Below, one piece after another: positions 45,907 through 58,449 of a stretch of DNA of 64,000 nt. The notes below the pieces were generated by a model. It had not been told where the DNA came from. It searched no databases and saw only the letters and a list, made by a program, of their open reading frames with translations. This stretch comes from Chrysogorgia sp. JL179-B06. Its lineage: Eukaryota > Cnidaria > Anthozoa > Scleralcyonacea > Chrysogorgiidae. The DNA lies in NCBI GenBank assembly GCA_035772405.1, contig JAYKKM010000172.1, positions 300,433 through 364,432 of the forward strand, written 5' to 3'. The translations under genes and the position numbers were made by a program. Numbering within the stretch: the stretch's first letter is position 1; each line of letters starts with the position of its first letter.

Positions 45907-47573
45907 CTATTCTAAACTATATGCTTCAAGTGTTTGAACAACAATTTCAAGAGCTTGGACATAAACATCTACACCAAAGCATGAGGATTCTTGTAAGGGG
46001 TTAATAGAATTTGATAAATGAGTTGTTAAGTTCAGTAGTAATGTTTGAAACCTGGGCAGGTGATACCTGAACATTATTGTCTGATTCTTCAAATGGCGAA
46101 TGTCCTGTATCTTCCCCATAGAATGTTACATCTTCTGGGTCATCATCAAGGTCACCATTAGCAAGTGGAATTACATGAATTCATCATGCCATTTAGCCAC
46201 ATCTGGTTTGGGGACCAGTTATGCTCAGTCTGCAATGGGTGATGATTGAAGCAGTGCATCCATTCAGTTAATGCAGTATTTATTCTTTCCAAAAAGACAT
46301 ACTGCAAGGCGAACAATTGTATAGGATTGGCTACATCTAACAGACCAGATTGTTCTAGGGCATAAAACGTATAGTAAAACAAATGGCAGACACATCTAAA
46401 AACATCCCTCCACAATCTTTCAATTCGCTGGTTCCTGGTCGATGAACCAGCAATATAACTACCGCGACCCTCTCCACGGACTGCAAGCATTGCATCACAA
46501 ATTGCAGTGTTCTCCACACCATAGTCCACCCTGATTCTTGAAGGCCACAGCCCCCCATCTTGTTCTATGGCATTTTCAAATAGACTGAGGACTGTAGAAG
46601 AAAGATTATTGTTACTGCAAGATAGGAAAATTATCCTTCGTGAGTAGCCATCAATGCAGCCATGTATCACGAATCCCCATCGAATCAAGGAATGATGTGG
46701 GACAAAGTATACCCTTCGAGAAACTAAAGCACCCCATCTCAATGCTGAATTTCTTGGATCCACCCTATTCAGACTCTCTCTAATTCGTCTCCTCGGTACA
46801 GTGTATCCTAATGCTCTAAAGTGTCCTCTTAGGTAGGACTCGCCTGTTGTATTTCCATGGTGTGAAATGTAGCTCTGAATGATGTTGTCTATCTGTTGAT
46901 CGGTTAAACTACTAAAGCGTGTTAAATGTTCCAGTCCAAGTGAGCGAACTCGCCGCATTATTGTCCAGCGAGACACTCTAAACATCCTGGCTATCTTTTC
47001 CCAAGTAAATCCAAGTTCTCTCAAATCTGCTAGTATCTCAGGTGGAATATACACGGATGGTCTGCCTGGACCTCCACATTTATCTGGGGAACATGGAAGG
47101 AAGGCAACCCTAGTTTGCCTTGATGTATTGTTTCCAAAATGCTGAAGATACTTTTCCAACAATTCAGAAAAAACCAGTTGTAGATCCTCCAATAGTTTCA
47201 AATCAGTTTCGTCAGTAACAACCCTTGACAACTGACTTGGCAATGCTATTGTTCTCTCCAGTAGATCTATGTGAGTCAAAACATCTGAAGTGTAGCTTTC
47301 ATTATGATTCATGGACGGCGGAGACGGGGGGGCTGGGGGGGCTTTAGCCCCCCCACTTTTCTCTGGAATATCTAAATCGAGGTTTTTCCGTACGGTGTAT
47401 TCTTTGGAAATTAATTTCCCCGCTTCTAGCCCCCCCACTTCAAAACACGTTCCGCCGCCCCTGTGATTAGATGAATCCTCTTGTAAAATTTCCTCAGTCC
47501 TGAGTAAAACATTCTCAAAGAAACTTTTAATTTCCAAATCCTCTTGTAATAAACCACCTGTCTGCTCTGCCAT
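45907..47573 (-). pseudogene. integrase-like DDE transposase of the 7-kb transposon
   Basis: Main frame 47,573-46,158 (471 codons) starts MAEQTGGLLQEDLEIKSF. It has a GRPSVYIPPEILADLRELGF / FRVSRWTIMRRVRSLGL helix-turn-helix, then the rve-like core: VIHGCIDGYSRRI, the second Asp in RVDYGVEN and the Glu in RNQRIERLWRD. The stretch that normally carries the first catalytic Asp (LWH-D-x-NHK before LIRW) is missing: the protein reads YFVPHHSLIRW, an in-frame deletion of about ten residues. The C-terminus continues in other frames (NGDLDDDPEDVTFYGEDTGH, then PLQESSCFGVDVYVQALEIV to 45,910), so at least two frameshifts lie at about 46,165 and 46,020. A 154-bp element sits in exon 1 without closing the frame. 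Inactive as written. Confidence 0.85.
47310..47463. mobile_element. 154-bp G/C-homopolymer-rich insertion in the transposase ORF
   Basis: Ends CATGGACGGCGG / CCGCCGCCCCTG are inverse at ten of twelve bases, and TGATT is repeated on both sides. The insertion plus repeat adds 159 nt (53 codons), so the frame stays open, encoding a Gly/Pro-rich stretch with GGAKAPPAPPSPP. The G7-C7 blocks resemble those of the hAT element at 58,450. Confidence 0.75.
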
Positions 47574-47611
47574 TTTGTTTAACCGAGCTCATACCCAGTC
47601 CCCATTATTGA

Positions 47612-47978
47612 AAATTGAATGAATATAGATATTGAATTGAACAAATTTTGAGGTATTGAATTGAATGAATATAGACATTGAATTGAATACATTTTGAGGT
47701 ATTGAATTGAATAAATATAGACATTGAATTGAATAAATATAGATATTGAATTGAATAAATATAGGATATTGAATTGAATACATTTTGAGGTATTGAATTG
47801 AATAAATATAGACATTGAATTGAATGAATATAGATATTGAATTGAATAAATATAGGATATTGAATTGAATACATTTTGAGGTATTGAATTAAATAAATAT
47901 AGACATTGAATTGAATGAATATAAATATTGAATTGAATCAATATAGATATTAAATTGAATAAAATATATTATTAAATT
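47612..47978 (-). repeat. 22-bp minisatellite in the right terminal inverted repeat
   Basis: Inverse of the left array, about 17 units with more interruptions (ACATTTTGAGGTATTGAATTG variants). It lies directly upstream of the transposase start. Confidence 0.93.
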
Positions 47979-48102
47979 GAATGAATTGTGTTTATTGAAT
48001 ATTGCTACAAATGGGCAGGCATACCTGAGGGTGCTAATATCGACCGGCGTTTAGTCCCTTATCACGCGAGATCCAAGCGGATCCTGATCTCGGATCGGCT
48101 TT

Positions 48103-48178
48103 ATAGGTATATATATATATATATATATATATGTGTATATATATATATATGTACACACATATATATATATATATATGA
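48103..48178 (+). repeat. (TA)n microsatellite
   Basis: Alternating TA with short TGTG/CACA interruptions. Confidence 0.95.
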
Positions 48179-48294
48179 TCAACCGTCCTCATGCGCGGCA
48201 TCGCAAAATGTGGCACTGGTAACTAGATACTCAGATTAAATTGAACCGTCACAAGAGACATAGTTTTTTGAGGAAATAGAAATCCGAGTCCGAG

Positions 48295-48706
48295 TATGTA
48301 TTTTGACTCGCTAATTCCAAATCTGTTTTCAGAATTGAAAACGGTTATATATTGATCGAGATTATCATAGCTGACAAAGCCGACGGCTAACTTTCTAAGT
48401 ACATAAACCATTTTTACGAAGGGTATTCACGTTCTCGTAATATAGTAGACACATATGTGATGTATTTTGACTCGCTAATTCCAAATCTGTTTTCAGAATT
48501 GAAAACGGTTAAATATTGATCGAGATATTCAACATAATATTCGATGAAGTGCCAGTTTATAATCGACTAATTTCTAAGTACATAAACCGTTTTTACGAAG
48601 GGTACTCACGTTCTCGTAATATAGTAAACGCGTATGTTATGTATGTTGACTCGCTAATTCCAAATGTGTTTTCAGAGTTTAAATCGGTTAAATATTGGCC
48701 GAGATA
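48295..48706 (+). repeat. three tandem units of about 175 bp
   Basis: TTGACTCGCTAATTCCAAAT followed by GTTTTCAGA and an inverted TTCTGAAAAC-like arm occurs at about 48,302, 48,468 and 48,647, joined by ACATAAACC(A/G)TTTTTACGAA. A diverged inverted relative lies near 22,060-22,130. Confidence 0.82.
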
Positions 48707-48904
48707 ACGTTCAAACATTTCTTCGACGAAACGGGCTTTTGGAAATTGTGAATATTTGAAAAACAGAAATAATACACGGCCACGGCGTGCGAGGTCTGGG
48801 CACCATGGATGGAAAAATTCCCGTGGGGGGGGGGGGGGGGTAGAAAAGGCGGGCGAGGGGATTATTCTAGTTATGATTGACCGTTCACCAGTATGGAGGG
48901 TGAT

Positions 48905-49092
48905 CTCCGCCAAAATTAATATAGCGCATTTTGTGTTTCGTAATCTGCATTTTCTGTTGACGATTTTCCGTTTTGCTATTCCAAAACCAGATTTTGTTCC
49001 GCCAAAATTAATATAGCGCATTTTGTGTTTCGTAATCTGCATATTCTGTTTACGATTTTCCGTTTTGCTATTCCAAAACCAGATTTTGTTTC
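48905..49092 (+). repeat. two tandem units of about 97 bp
   Basis: CCGCCAAAATTAATATAGCG to CCAAAACCAGATTTTGTT occurs twice with three or four differences. They end about 160 bp before the second transposase relic. Confidence 0.88.
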
Positions 49093-49252
49093 ATATTAGA
49101 ACATTTTGTTGTTAAGCATTCCATTGTGATGACGTAACATTATTCGTGACTCTCATTTGACTCATTACATTATAATTTATAAATAATTTATTTCCCGCAA
49201 AAAATTGTAATTATTCAACTAATTATTCAACTAAAGATTTGTTAAAAAAAAC

Positions 49253-49912
49253 ATGGCGGAATTAAATAGTGACAGAGAATATTTCTTGAGACTCCTTCGC
49301 AGCTCTATATTGGGTTGTATTGTTGACCTCGAAGGAAGTCCAGACCGAGATTGCTGCGATTTTCGCATTGATTCTCTTTACCACACCACGTTGCGATTTG
49401 CTGAAGTATTTGAGCTTGAAGAATCGGTAATCCAGTTGATCTCAAACGCCAAAGACCTGGTTGATCACGATGTTAATGTATCTTCGTCATTGAGTTGCCC
49501 TCAAACTTTTCAGTGGCGTACCTGGGCGGCCGAAGTACGAAATAAAAGAAGAGATTCTGCGTTTTTTATTTGATAAGCGATTTACTGTGAAAGATACTGC
49601 CATTCTTCTAGGAGTCAGTAAACGAACAGTCGAAAGGAGGATGAACGAGTTTGGTTTACAGATTTCTGATTGTTATTCTGACATTAACAATTCTGATCTT
49701 GAGTCGATCGTGAGAAACTTTACCTACGAGTTTCCCAATATTGGCTACAAACGCATGTCAGGATTATTGTTAGCCAGAGGTTTACGAATTCAGCAAGACA
49801 GGATTCGTGAAATGATGCGGAGAGTTGATCCTCAGGGTACATTGTTTCGTGCTTTGTCTCTTAGAGCTGTGCACAGACGAAGATATCATGTTCCTAGTGC
49901 CCAATCACTTTG
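49253..49912 (+). pseudogene. second integrase-like transposase relic (5' part, different subfamily)
   Basis: Starts MAELNSDREYFLRLLRSS. After a one-base frame change near 49,510 it reads GVPGRPKYEIKEEILRFL, a GVSKRTVERRMNEFGL helix-turn-helix and RMSGLLLARGLRIQQDRI REMMRRVDPQG, matching the N-terminal half of the transposase at 46-47.5 kb. It ends YHVPSAQSL with TG/GTGAGG, a good splice donor at exactly the place where the first catalytic Asp (W-H-x-D) should follow. The next exon was not found downstream, so the rest is probably lost. Confidence 0.75.
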
Positions 49913-49989
49913 GTGAGGAGATATTCTGTTGTCAAGATAAGACGACTAAGATAGTTCTGTGTACTTAATTTTCTTGTTTCTCCTTAAAG

Positions 49990-52900
49990 GCTCACTTAAA
50001 ACGGCAATATAGCTGAGTAGGTAGACATTTATAAGATGTCATTGCAATTTCTTGCCATATAAACTATCATCAATCATCAAATTGTTTTGTTTGTGAATAC
50101 GGTTTACTTTCTATTTAGGTGTATATTGCTGTGAGTTCATTGTTTTACACAAGAGCCATTGTGTTCACGCTTATCAGCATCTGGGAAGCAAACATCGATC
50201 TAAATAGACATGCAGGTCTTCTGACTTTATTCTTGAATATGGCAAATCATTCAATATCACATACAATAATGTAGATAACAATTAAGATAACAGATATTGA
50301 GCATGCAAAAGAATGCTCATCCGTGTCCCTGGTGTCCACATCAGAAACAAATTCTGATTAACTTAGTTTATCAAAGTTTATCAACTGTTATTATGTCAAC
50401 TGTTTTGTTTTTATATTGAACTGTATTTTTATGCAAGCCTTTACAGAGAACTATGTTATACAACTGCAGTTTTATCTTTCAACTGCATTTTTATTGAATT
50501 GTTCAAGTTACATCTGTTTAATATTATACATGTTCATGAACTATTATTATTGTGAATAAATGTTGAGAATGGTTACAACAAGGGTTGTCAACAAGGGACA
50601 TCTGCAAATGTGCCAGGGCCCCCCGCACATGCTTCATCTTCCCATGGCTGTGCGTAATGAATGTCTTACCCAAGATAGATGTTCACTTCAGTGTGAGCTC
50701 CATATATACGTAGAGCTTGCTGCTCTGGTCATAACTAAACCATAACCGCATGGGTACAACTACAAGGCTATATTACCTCCGCTGCCACTTTGACTTCAAT
50801 AAGCCCACCACTTATTTTTCCAATTTTGCACAATATCATGACTGCCTTGGACCATTGATTTCAAGGCAGCACTTCCCTTGCGATAGTAACTTCTAGTCTT
50901 ATTTTTGGGTGCAACAGAATTGCATTTTTGCACAATTTAATTCCGGTTCCGGTGACAGCCCCGCCATCAACCTCAGCGCGACGAGCGCTCGATATTCAAA
51001 CAAGCTTTCTACTCTATACCGCGATCACAAAGAGACTGCGATGGCTCATATTTTGCTGAACAAGACTTGACAAGAAAATGTTTTGCTGAGTGATTCAGGT
51101 GATAAAGGCGCTTATGCGAATTACTGGCTTGTTTCATACGAATTTACCCGATATATTATTTACCTATTTCTGTTGCGATTTGCTTCAGTTCAAGCATTTG
51201 TAACATTGTGGCACGAAGTCTTCATCTCGTTGGTCGATTTATCCATTCAAACTTCAAGTAAATACCTTTATCTCGTTAGTCAAATTTATCCAGTCGAGTT
51301 TCAAGAATAAGTGTGTTTTGCCTACTCACCAGAGGAGGTACGAAGGTCTTCCCAAAATGCATTGCGCTTCATACATATTATCGATTCCCCGCCGGAAATT
51401 CTTCATTGTTCAACGAACCTTCGGGAAGCGAACATGGTTTTAAAATGGCGGTTTGAAAACCGGTCGTGGTATAAGACTGTTCATGGCAAGAACACTGCAG
51501 TTTTTGGCTCACACGAACTTCTTTATATTCATTGTATTCCCAAGCAACACTTTAACGTTTAATATTCCGTCTGGTTTGTCATGTATACTATTTTAAAGAT
51601 ACCGCTATACCCACATCAGATTTCTATTTCTAAGCTTGATATTTGTAAATATATTGCCCTGTTTGTGCCGATTCGCATTGTGAACGGATTCGAAATGGAT
51701 TATCTTTTTGCAGGAACCAGCAACTGTAGTTTAAAACTGAATGTATTGGCCGAATATAATTGTAGTAATAGTTGTAACAGTACAATCTGAGTCATCTGAC
51801 AGAGATAGCTTTTTGGTGCTCAAACTAACCAAGTTTAAAAATCTTATATAGTTATCCTTACTTTTTATTATTTATACGACTTAATGTTAGGATTGAGATA
51901 TATCAATAACGATTTTTATAGCTTTCATAGTCGAGTATTAACATTCTTGATTTTACATTTCAAATTTTTAAATGTGCTTGTTTTTAGATTTCAAAGTTAT
52001 TTCCTTTATAAGCCCCCTCTCAAATTTAATAAAATTTCAATATTAACTATTCAATAGACTATGGACCATTCAATAGACTATTTTAAAATCAAACTTTATA
52101 AAATCATGCTTTCTTTGTAAATTGTAACATGGGATATATTTGACATTTTTGTATGGAATTTTTCAGAGTGAGTTCATCAGTAGTTTATTATTAGACCACT
52201 CCAAACATCTAGACCTTTGTTGTAGATGGCAATGGAGACCTTTTGGAAAAGCTCCATATATAAAGGCATTGACAATAAACCTCAAATTGTACATCATTGT
52301 ACATCCCTAGTATTGTGTGTATCAACAACACAATTTTGGACTCTTAATAGCACTTAACTGTTTTGAAAAATCACTGTTGGTATAACCTACAGTTTCTTGC
52401 CTTTGTCAAAGGGTCAGGAAAATTGTCTGACTACTTAGAAATTAAAATTTCCACAGGCGTATGAACTGGGGGCATGTTCTCCCCGGGCCCCCAACTTGTT
52501 ATGTAGACTTGTGGCTGTAATATCATTGTAATTTTATTTCAAATGTAATACACAGCTTTAAAAATGTATTAATTATTTAATTTAAAAAGATCTCAGAAGT
52601 ACAAATCAAGCAATAGAGGCAATTCTGCTATGCAACTTTATTATTCTGAATTCCCCAGCCTGTGCTTGAGACCCGGCCTAAAACATTTTACCAAAAGGCT
52701 CTTTTTTTCATGGAGAAGGCCTCTGAGGAAACTTTCTGTGGAAATAAAAATTGAGCATGAACCTGAAAACATAAAAGATACCAATTCCATTAAATTCTCT
52801 GTATTTTAACAACAACAAATGGTTTGTCAATGTCATATGGGCTACTATGGAGTAAAGAAGTAAATAAATCTTAAAGGAGGCATGCACAAAACAACTTGGA

Positions 52901-53900
52901 TTATTGTTATTAAACACGGACAATGGGGAGAGGATGAACTCAACTCTCGCATAGATATACGGACAGTATGCACATATAATCATTGTTGAAGGATAGCAAA
53001 GTACAAACGTTTGAGCTTACAATGGCACAACATAATTTGCCCTTAGTCTTTTCAACATTTCGTTTTGTTATGTTTCCTGAAAGGATCAAATACCAATAGA
53101 CGAATTACTTCGGCAAAGAATTTCGAGCGCCAAATAAAAGTAAGAGAGCGGGGAAACGTAAACCAAAACAACATGTACGTCATAGGCACGTTTTGCGGTC
53201 AATCTGACGAATGGCGAAGTATAATTGAGAAGATGCGGAATTTCACAGACCTCTTTCTCATTTAAATTGTGGAGCAACAAGAAAAAAATTTGCACTAAAA
53301 GAAAGCAAATTCTTCCATATCCACACCGAACCAATTTTTTAAAGATTTCATCAAATATTACGGTAAATATATTTGAATAATTCAAGGCAACTAAATGCAA
53401 TATAACCACCAACAAGAAATAGTCCTCGTGAAGAAACCGATATTTCATCGCAAATATTCTTCTCGGATATCTAAAAAGTTACTGACGACAGAGTAAAAGG
53501 CTTAAACTATAATCTGCACAAAATTCAAGTTCCAAAGCCTACTTTTTATGGCGGAACAGAAAGGTGTTATGCGAGTAAGATTTTCTCGCAAATTGAAAAA
53601 TAGTGGTTTTTCAACGTCTAACTGTAATTAAGTTCATGGAGCAACAAGAAATTTTTTACTATTAACTGAAAGAGAATTTTCAGCTTGTTATAATAACATA
53701 TCCAGTGTTGTGTTTGCGTTCGTATTTCGTTAAATAAGTACATATATTCGCTTATCACTTTACAGCAAAATTTTGTGACCCGTGAAGGCATCAACAAAAA
53801 AATTGTTTATTGATCCGAAACAAGTATGCTACGACAAAAAAAAACAGAGTAACATCTGTTGGATTAAACTAAAAACATCATATAGAAAGCTTACCTTTTA
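49990..53900. other. no supported gene
   Basis: AT-rich sequence. Short open frames (for example 51,083-51,562 and 51,581-51,790) carry no motif I recognise. A block at 51,329-51,372 has an inverted partner at 53,983-54,030, perhaps the ends of a 2.7-kb element. Confidence 0.4.
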
Positions 53901-54030
53901 AAACACAGGTTTTGAAACAAAAAAGCACCACTGAAAAACTATATATTTTGTCCGCCAACTTTACGCCAGAGCAAATACGAAGAAAACAAAGCGCAATGCA
54001 TGCCGGGACGACCTTCGCACCTCCTCTGCC
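51329..54030. mobile_element. possible element framed by about 44-bp inverted repeats
   Basis: CAGAGGAGGTACGAAGGTCT at the left pairs with the inverse of CAGAGGAGGTGCGAAGGTCG at the right, continuing to ATGCATTGCGCTT. No coding region is recognised between them and no target duplication was seen. Confidence 0.4.
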
Positions 54031-54221
54031 TACTCACTGCAGGAACCATAATTATAAATTTATATTCATGAAGCTAGTTACTTGGGCTACCCCCTGTGGG
54101 GGGTAGCACCAAGTCTTAAAACGGGCTGCACTTCTGTATTTTTTTTTATTTTTCTGGTCAACAAAATGCAACTAATTCCCATCTATCAAACTGACGTGAT
54201 CTTATTTCGTTGTTCTATTAT

Positions 54222-54284
54222 TCTCATGACGTCATGACTGTTTCAGTGTTTATTCTCATGACGTCATGACTGTTTCAGTGATGG
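54222..54284 (+). repeat. 31-bp tandem duplication containing ATGACGTCAT
   Basis: TTATTCTCATGACGTCATGA...TTTCAGTG occurs twice in a row. Each copy holds the palindrome ATGACGTCAT, a CRE-type core. Confidence 0.85.
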
Positions 54285-54289
54285 AAACG

Positions 54290-56055
54290 AGCGCTGACCT
54301 TATATTCATCCACGCTTCTTTGGTCGCCATTGCCATTGATCAACTTCAAGACTCTAGCAAATTTGTGATAAGATTGATAAGGAATGTGGCTGGCAAGTAT
54401 ATTAATAATAAACATGCTCACACTACTTACAATCGCAGACACCGATAGCGGTAGACCTACACTAAAAGTAAAAGATGAGCGATTTCGAAACAGGTTGTTC
54501 CGCGGTCTCCATTATTATCGTACGCTGATGTGTACTCGATCAAATCTATGTTTACATGTTTTATTGAATCGATCAAACTGTTTAAATGTGCTACTGAATT
54601 GTACTGAAATATGTTGCTCAATTGGCTGTAAATGGAAGAATGAAGAACATTGATGAAGTGATAAATGAAGTGACAGGCACTATAATTAAACACGCTGATG
54701 CTGTTGTGATATTACCCGACGCGGCAATGTTATTTTTTCTAATATCTGTTCGATTGAAGGTCTTCGTGTGTCAACATTTATATAAAAAACAACGGCAAGG
54801 TATACGAAACATATCTGTTACGAAATTACATCGGTTTAATGGACATAAAAGCATTAAATCATCGGGTAAACAACGAATAGATCTTGAAGCCATGTCCTTT
54901 GATTTTAGAGACGAGTCTCGCTTTAATCGCTAATACGCATTTTCTCATATAACATCTGATCTTCACATTTTAAGCAGACGAAACCTACAGCGTTCGATTC
55001 GCCAGATTCAAGTGATCATTTCGATATAGAATTTATTTAAATCGGACAAAAACACAATATTTCATGATTAATATTACAGAGTTTCACCGGATAAATGTCA
55101 ACACAGTATAATATGTTTGTCCTTGATTGATCTCTCATCTGTGTTTCTCTCATCTTGGAGAGAATCTTTGCAATGGTTTGCAGGTTTACAGGTCTCGGTA
55201 AACTTTTCCAACAGCGATTCATTGGCAATAAAACGAAAGTCAAAAGTCCGAACTCGCTTCATATTCGCTTGCATGCCTTGCCCCCAAATCAGTAGCCCAA
55301 GTGAACGCCTGAGCAGGCGTCTTGTTATAATTATATTGAGTTTCTGTTGGTATTTTACACCAAAAAATGTAGTTTGTAGTTTGCATGCATTAATTACCAG
55401 TACCCAGCAATACCAAGTCTTGCCAAAACCTCACCACCAAGTTCTTGCTCAACCAAAGACAACATAAATCAATTTTCCAAAACTCCTATTTTTGTAATAT
55501 TGAAACTTCAACATCTGTGCATGTAGGGATCGATCAGCATTAAAACCCAAAGGGGATGAATAACTTACGGTATCCAGTTGACAACCAGAAATTAAGACCC
55601 ATGTCAAATCACTGAATTATATATACATGGAAAGATGACTAGCTAGTTACCGGTAATCAATAGGACGAAAAGGTGAAGCGAAACATGGCCGACATGGGCA
55701 CAATTTTAATGCCCAGTTTGCCACAATGCGGTCAATTTGGTCAGCTTCAGGCCCAGTAACCACACAATATGTAATCGACATGAAATAAATTATTGTTATA
55801 ATTATTACTATATGTGGTCAATTTGGCCAAACTGACCAACCGCCAGAAACTGGTTGTCAAAAAAATTCCCCATGTTGGCCATGTTTGGTTTCCCCTTTCA
55901 ACCAGAGTCAGCATTTCATGTATATAGTTCAGTGCCAGCAACCTTGTCGCCCGCCCACGGGAGTGTAGGCCCTGAGTACGAGGTTGCCTTGTTCATCATA
56001 GTTCCCTGTGCAGGCTACAGTAGCCCAAGTTAACGCCTAGTGGGGCCGCGGGCGT
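54290..56055. other. no supported gene
   Basis: Short open frames only. Near 54,420-54,480 the sequence loosely recalls 14,820-14,870, which may be a drifted outer edge of the segmental duplication. Confidence 0.35.
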
Positions 56056-56582
56056 ATTGTTATTTCACCTGCGATACAATACCAACTATACTTTTTCATC
56101 GTATCACTGTTTCGGCTGACGTTTCATAAAAGATTCAAAACATAGCCCTATTACTAAGATAACAATCCTAACTCTTACGGTAATGTTTTATTTTAGAAAT
56201 AACTGCTGAATTTTATGTGACGTCATTTCGCATTTATGTGAATCGATACCATATTTTCAATATCGATACTTAACATGAATTTCTGTATCTAATAACTAAT
56301 TACAAGCACATAAGCTTTGCAATAAGTACAATTTTCATTTTTTTTACATCTGAGTAAATAGCCCAATAGCCTGCGCAGACTCATTCTTTAACATGAATTT
56401 ATTTTATTCCGCGCATGAAAAGTTATGTTTGTCTGAGTTTGTAATTTTTCTTGCATTCTAAACAATAGAAAATGCGTCGTTAGGAATCCCTTGAGATTCA
56501 ATTTCGGTTTGTTTGTCTGAGTTTTGGTTCTATAAATAGCATTAACGCGCTCCGCTATAGTATATGGCGTTATATCTCCGAC

Positions 56583-56790
56583 AAAATTCAAGTTTTGTAT
56601 TCCACATTCAAGTTTACAATTCAACATTCTTGTTTATTATTTTGACATCCAAGTTTCGTAATTTAACTTTCTTGTTGACAATGCAACATTTAAGTTTCAC
56701 AATGCGACATTGATGTTTCACAATTCGACATTGATGTTCACGATGCATTCAAGTTTCACAATTCAACATTCAAGTGACACATTTCACAAT
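56583..56790 (+). repeat. degenerate tandem repeat, about 20 bp (ACAATTCAACATTCAAGTTT)
   Basis: Eight to ten diverged units, present only in copy 2 of the duplication. Confidence 0.75.
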
Positions 56791-58449
56791 TATGTTGACG
56801 GAGTTTTATTCATGAACTTAATTCCAGAATTTAATACGGCGCATGAAAAATCGATATGGGACAAAATTCACTCAAACGGCTGCTAATAGCCTGTAGGTAA
56901 GCGAGTACACAGTATAGCTACAGAAAACTTAGCTCGTTACCATATATGTTTGTGATTCACCAAATGTCGATTTATGTATGAGCTATATATATAAAGTATT
57001 GATTAGTCAGCGTTTTGAAATTCAAATACATCACTAGTGGGAATTGCAAATATTCGTGCTAAAATGCAGGTCATGCATTGAAGCAAAGCGTGCAATAAAC
57101 GTGATTTCATGATGTAAACTCCACCGCTGTTTTAGAGAGTTATCTATAAAACAATCAACAAATCGGTAGCGGCTACAGAAGGTCGGTGCAGAATTAAACT
57201 TCAGCGGAAGTGGGAAGGCCTTTGCAGGATTTGACTGTAATAGTCCCGAGTGTCGGAGGGGTGGCTAAAATTATTCCGTATTGAGCTAGAACTGCATGGA
57301 CTGCCAAATTAAGGGTTATTGTTTGTAGATATGCTAGCTTGCTAAAAGCGCCTTTATAGTTCGGAATGTCTTTGTGTTATTACTGTTGTTACATTGGCCC
57401 ATGATTGGCCTGACGTGGATTCACAAAATCTACGGGGAATCCCCAAATCAATGGGAATTCCCCTTATTATGTCATAAAAGCGGAAGACATTGCATAGTCT
57501 TGGATAGATTCAACTCGGTGCAGTTGGTAGAAGAGCATTTGGGCAAAGGTAAGTAAGTACGTAGATAGTTTATGTATAAGAAAGAGAAATTAAAGTAGCG
57601 CGTGTTGTGAATATTTAATATATGTATATAAGAGTTTTGAATTTCATCATTTTAAAACTTCTACGGCTGCTGTCGAATGAAATGAATAAATTTCAATTCC
57701 ATCCGTCGAGTATTGGCAGAATAACGACGTTGACACCAAAACACAAAGCGACTAGACTAAAAATTGAGATGAATCTAAAAATTAACGCTTGGCGTTTACT
57801 CGGGCTGGTGTAGAAATATCTTGTTCGCCAGACATTTCTGGTTAAAATTGTTCATCCGACTGGGCCTGGTTTTCTCTTAAATACAGTTTTAATAACTTTA
57901 ACTGTTAAATACAGTTTAACTGTTGTTTGGGCATTTAAATTGTAGTAAACGTCTGAAACTCTGAACCTGATTGGCAAGAATTACCCTGAATACAATAAAA
58001 ACGGCGAGCGGAGATGAGACCCTGGGTACGAGGTTGACAAGAACCTACCATATATTATTACTGAGAACCGCAGGCTGAAATTGTTTATATAAGAACATAT
58101 AAGAACCTATCCCAGGCTGATTGGGTAAAATGTAGGTTCTTGTTAGCGGGTTTTTACTGTAGCATAACTAAGTAAGAAGTGCTTTGTGTGACTGCTTTTT
58201 GCAGTGTGCAAGGTTGCTATTATTAGCTCAAAATGCGGACAAATTAATACCGCAATAATTATGGTAATGTACGACGTCATATCTCGACAAAGTGCTATTG
58301 GCATATTTATCATCTCAAATCATTAATAATCAGAAATAGAGGTATAAACAGAAAGGAAATCAGCACCTGCAGGTCGATCGAATATGTGACGAAACACTCT
58401 TGTTGTACTTTGGACAGAACTCGGTCGATCTGGAGTCAATAGCGTAGCG

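Larger units (their letters stand above)
41036..48023. mobile_element. complete 6,988-bp IS3EU-like DNA transposon carrying HECT ligase and DDE transposase
   Basis: It starts TATGCCTGCCCATTTGTAGC and ends with the exact inverse, flanked by CCTGAG on both sides (41,030-41,035; 48,024-48,029). The 6-bp target duplication and TAT...ATA ends fit the IS3EU superfamily as I recall it. The terminal inverted repeats are about 490 bp (left) and 430 bp (right): a unique tip of about 45 bp, then a 22-bp minisatellite, then GGGGACTGGGT just before each gene. Two genes start at the ends and converge. Both are now damaged by later insertions and small changes. The right flank belongs to a repeat also seen near 20,670-20,720. 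Confidence 0.9.

Noticed and set aside
51083..51790. Row of three short plus-strand open frames
   Set aside because: No domain, no splice pattern linking them convincingly, no frame-specific codon bias visible.
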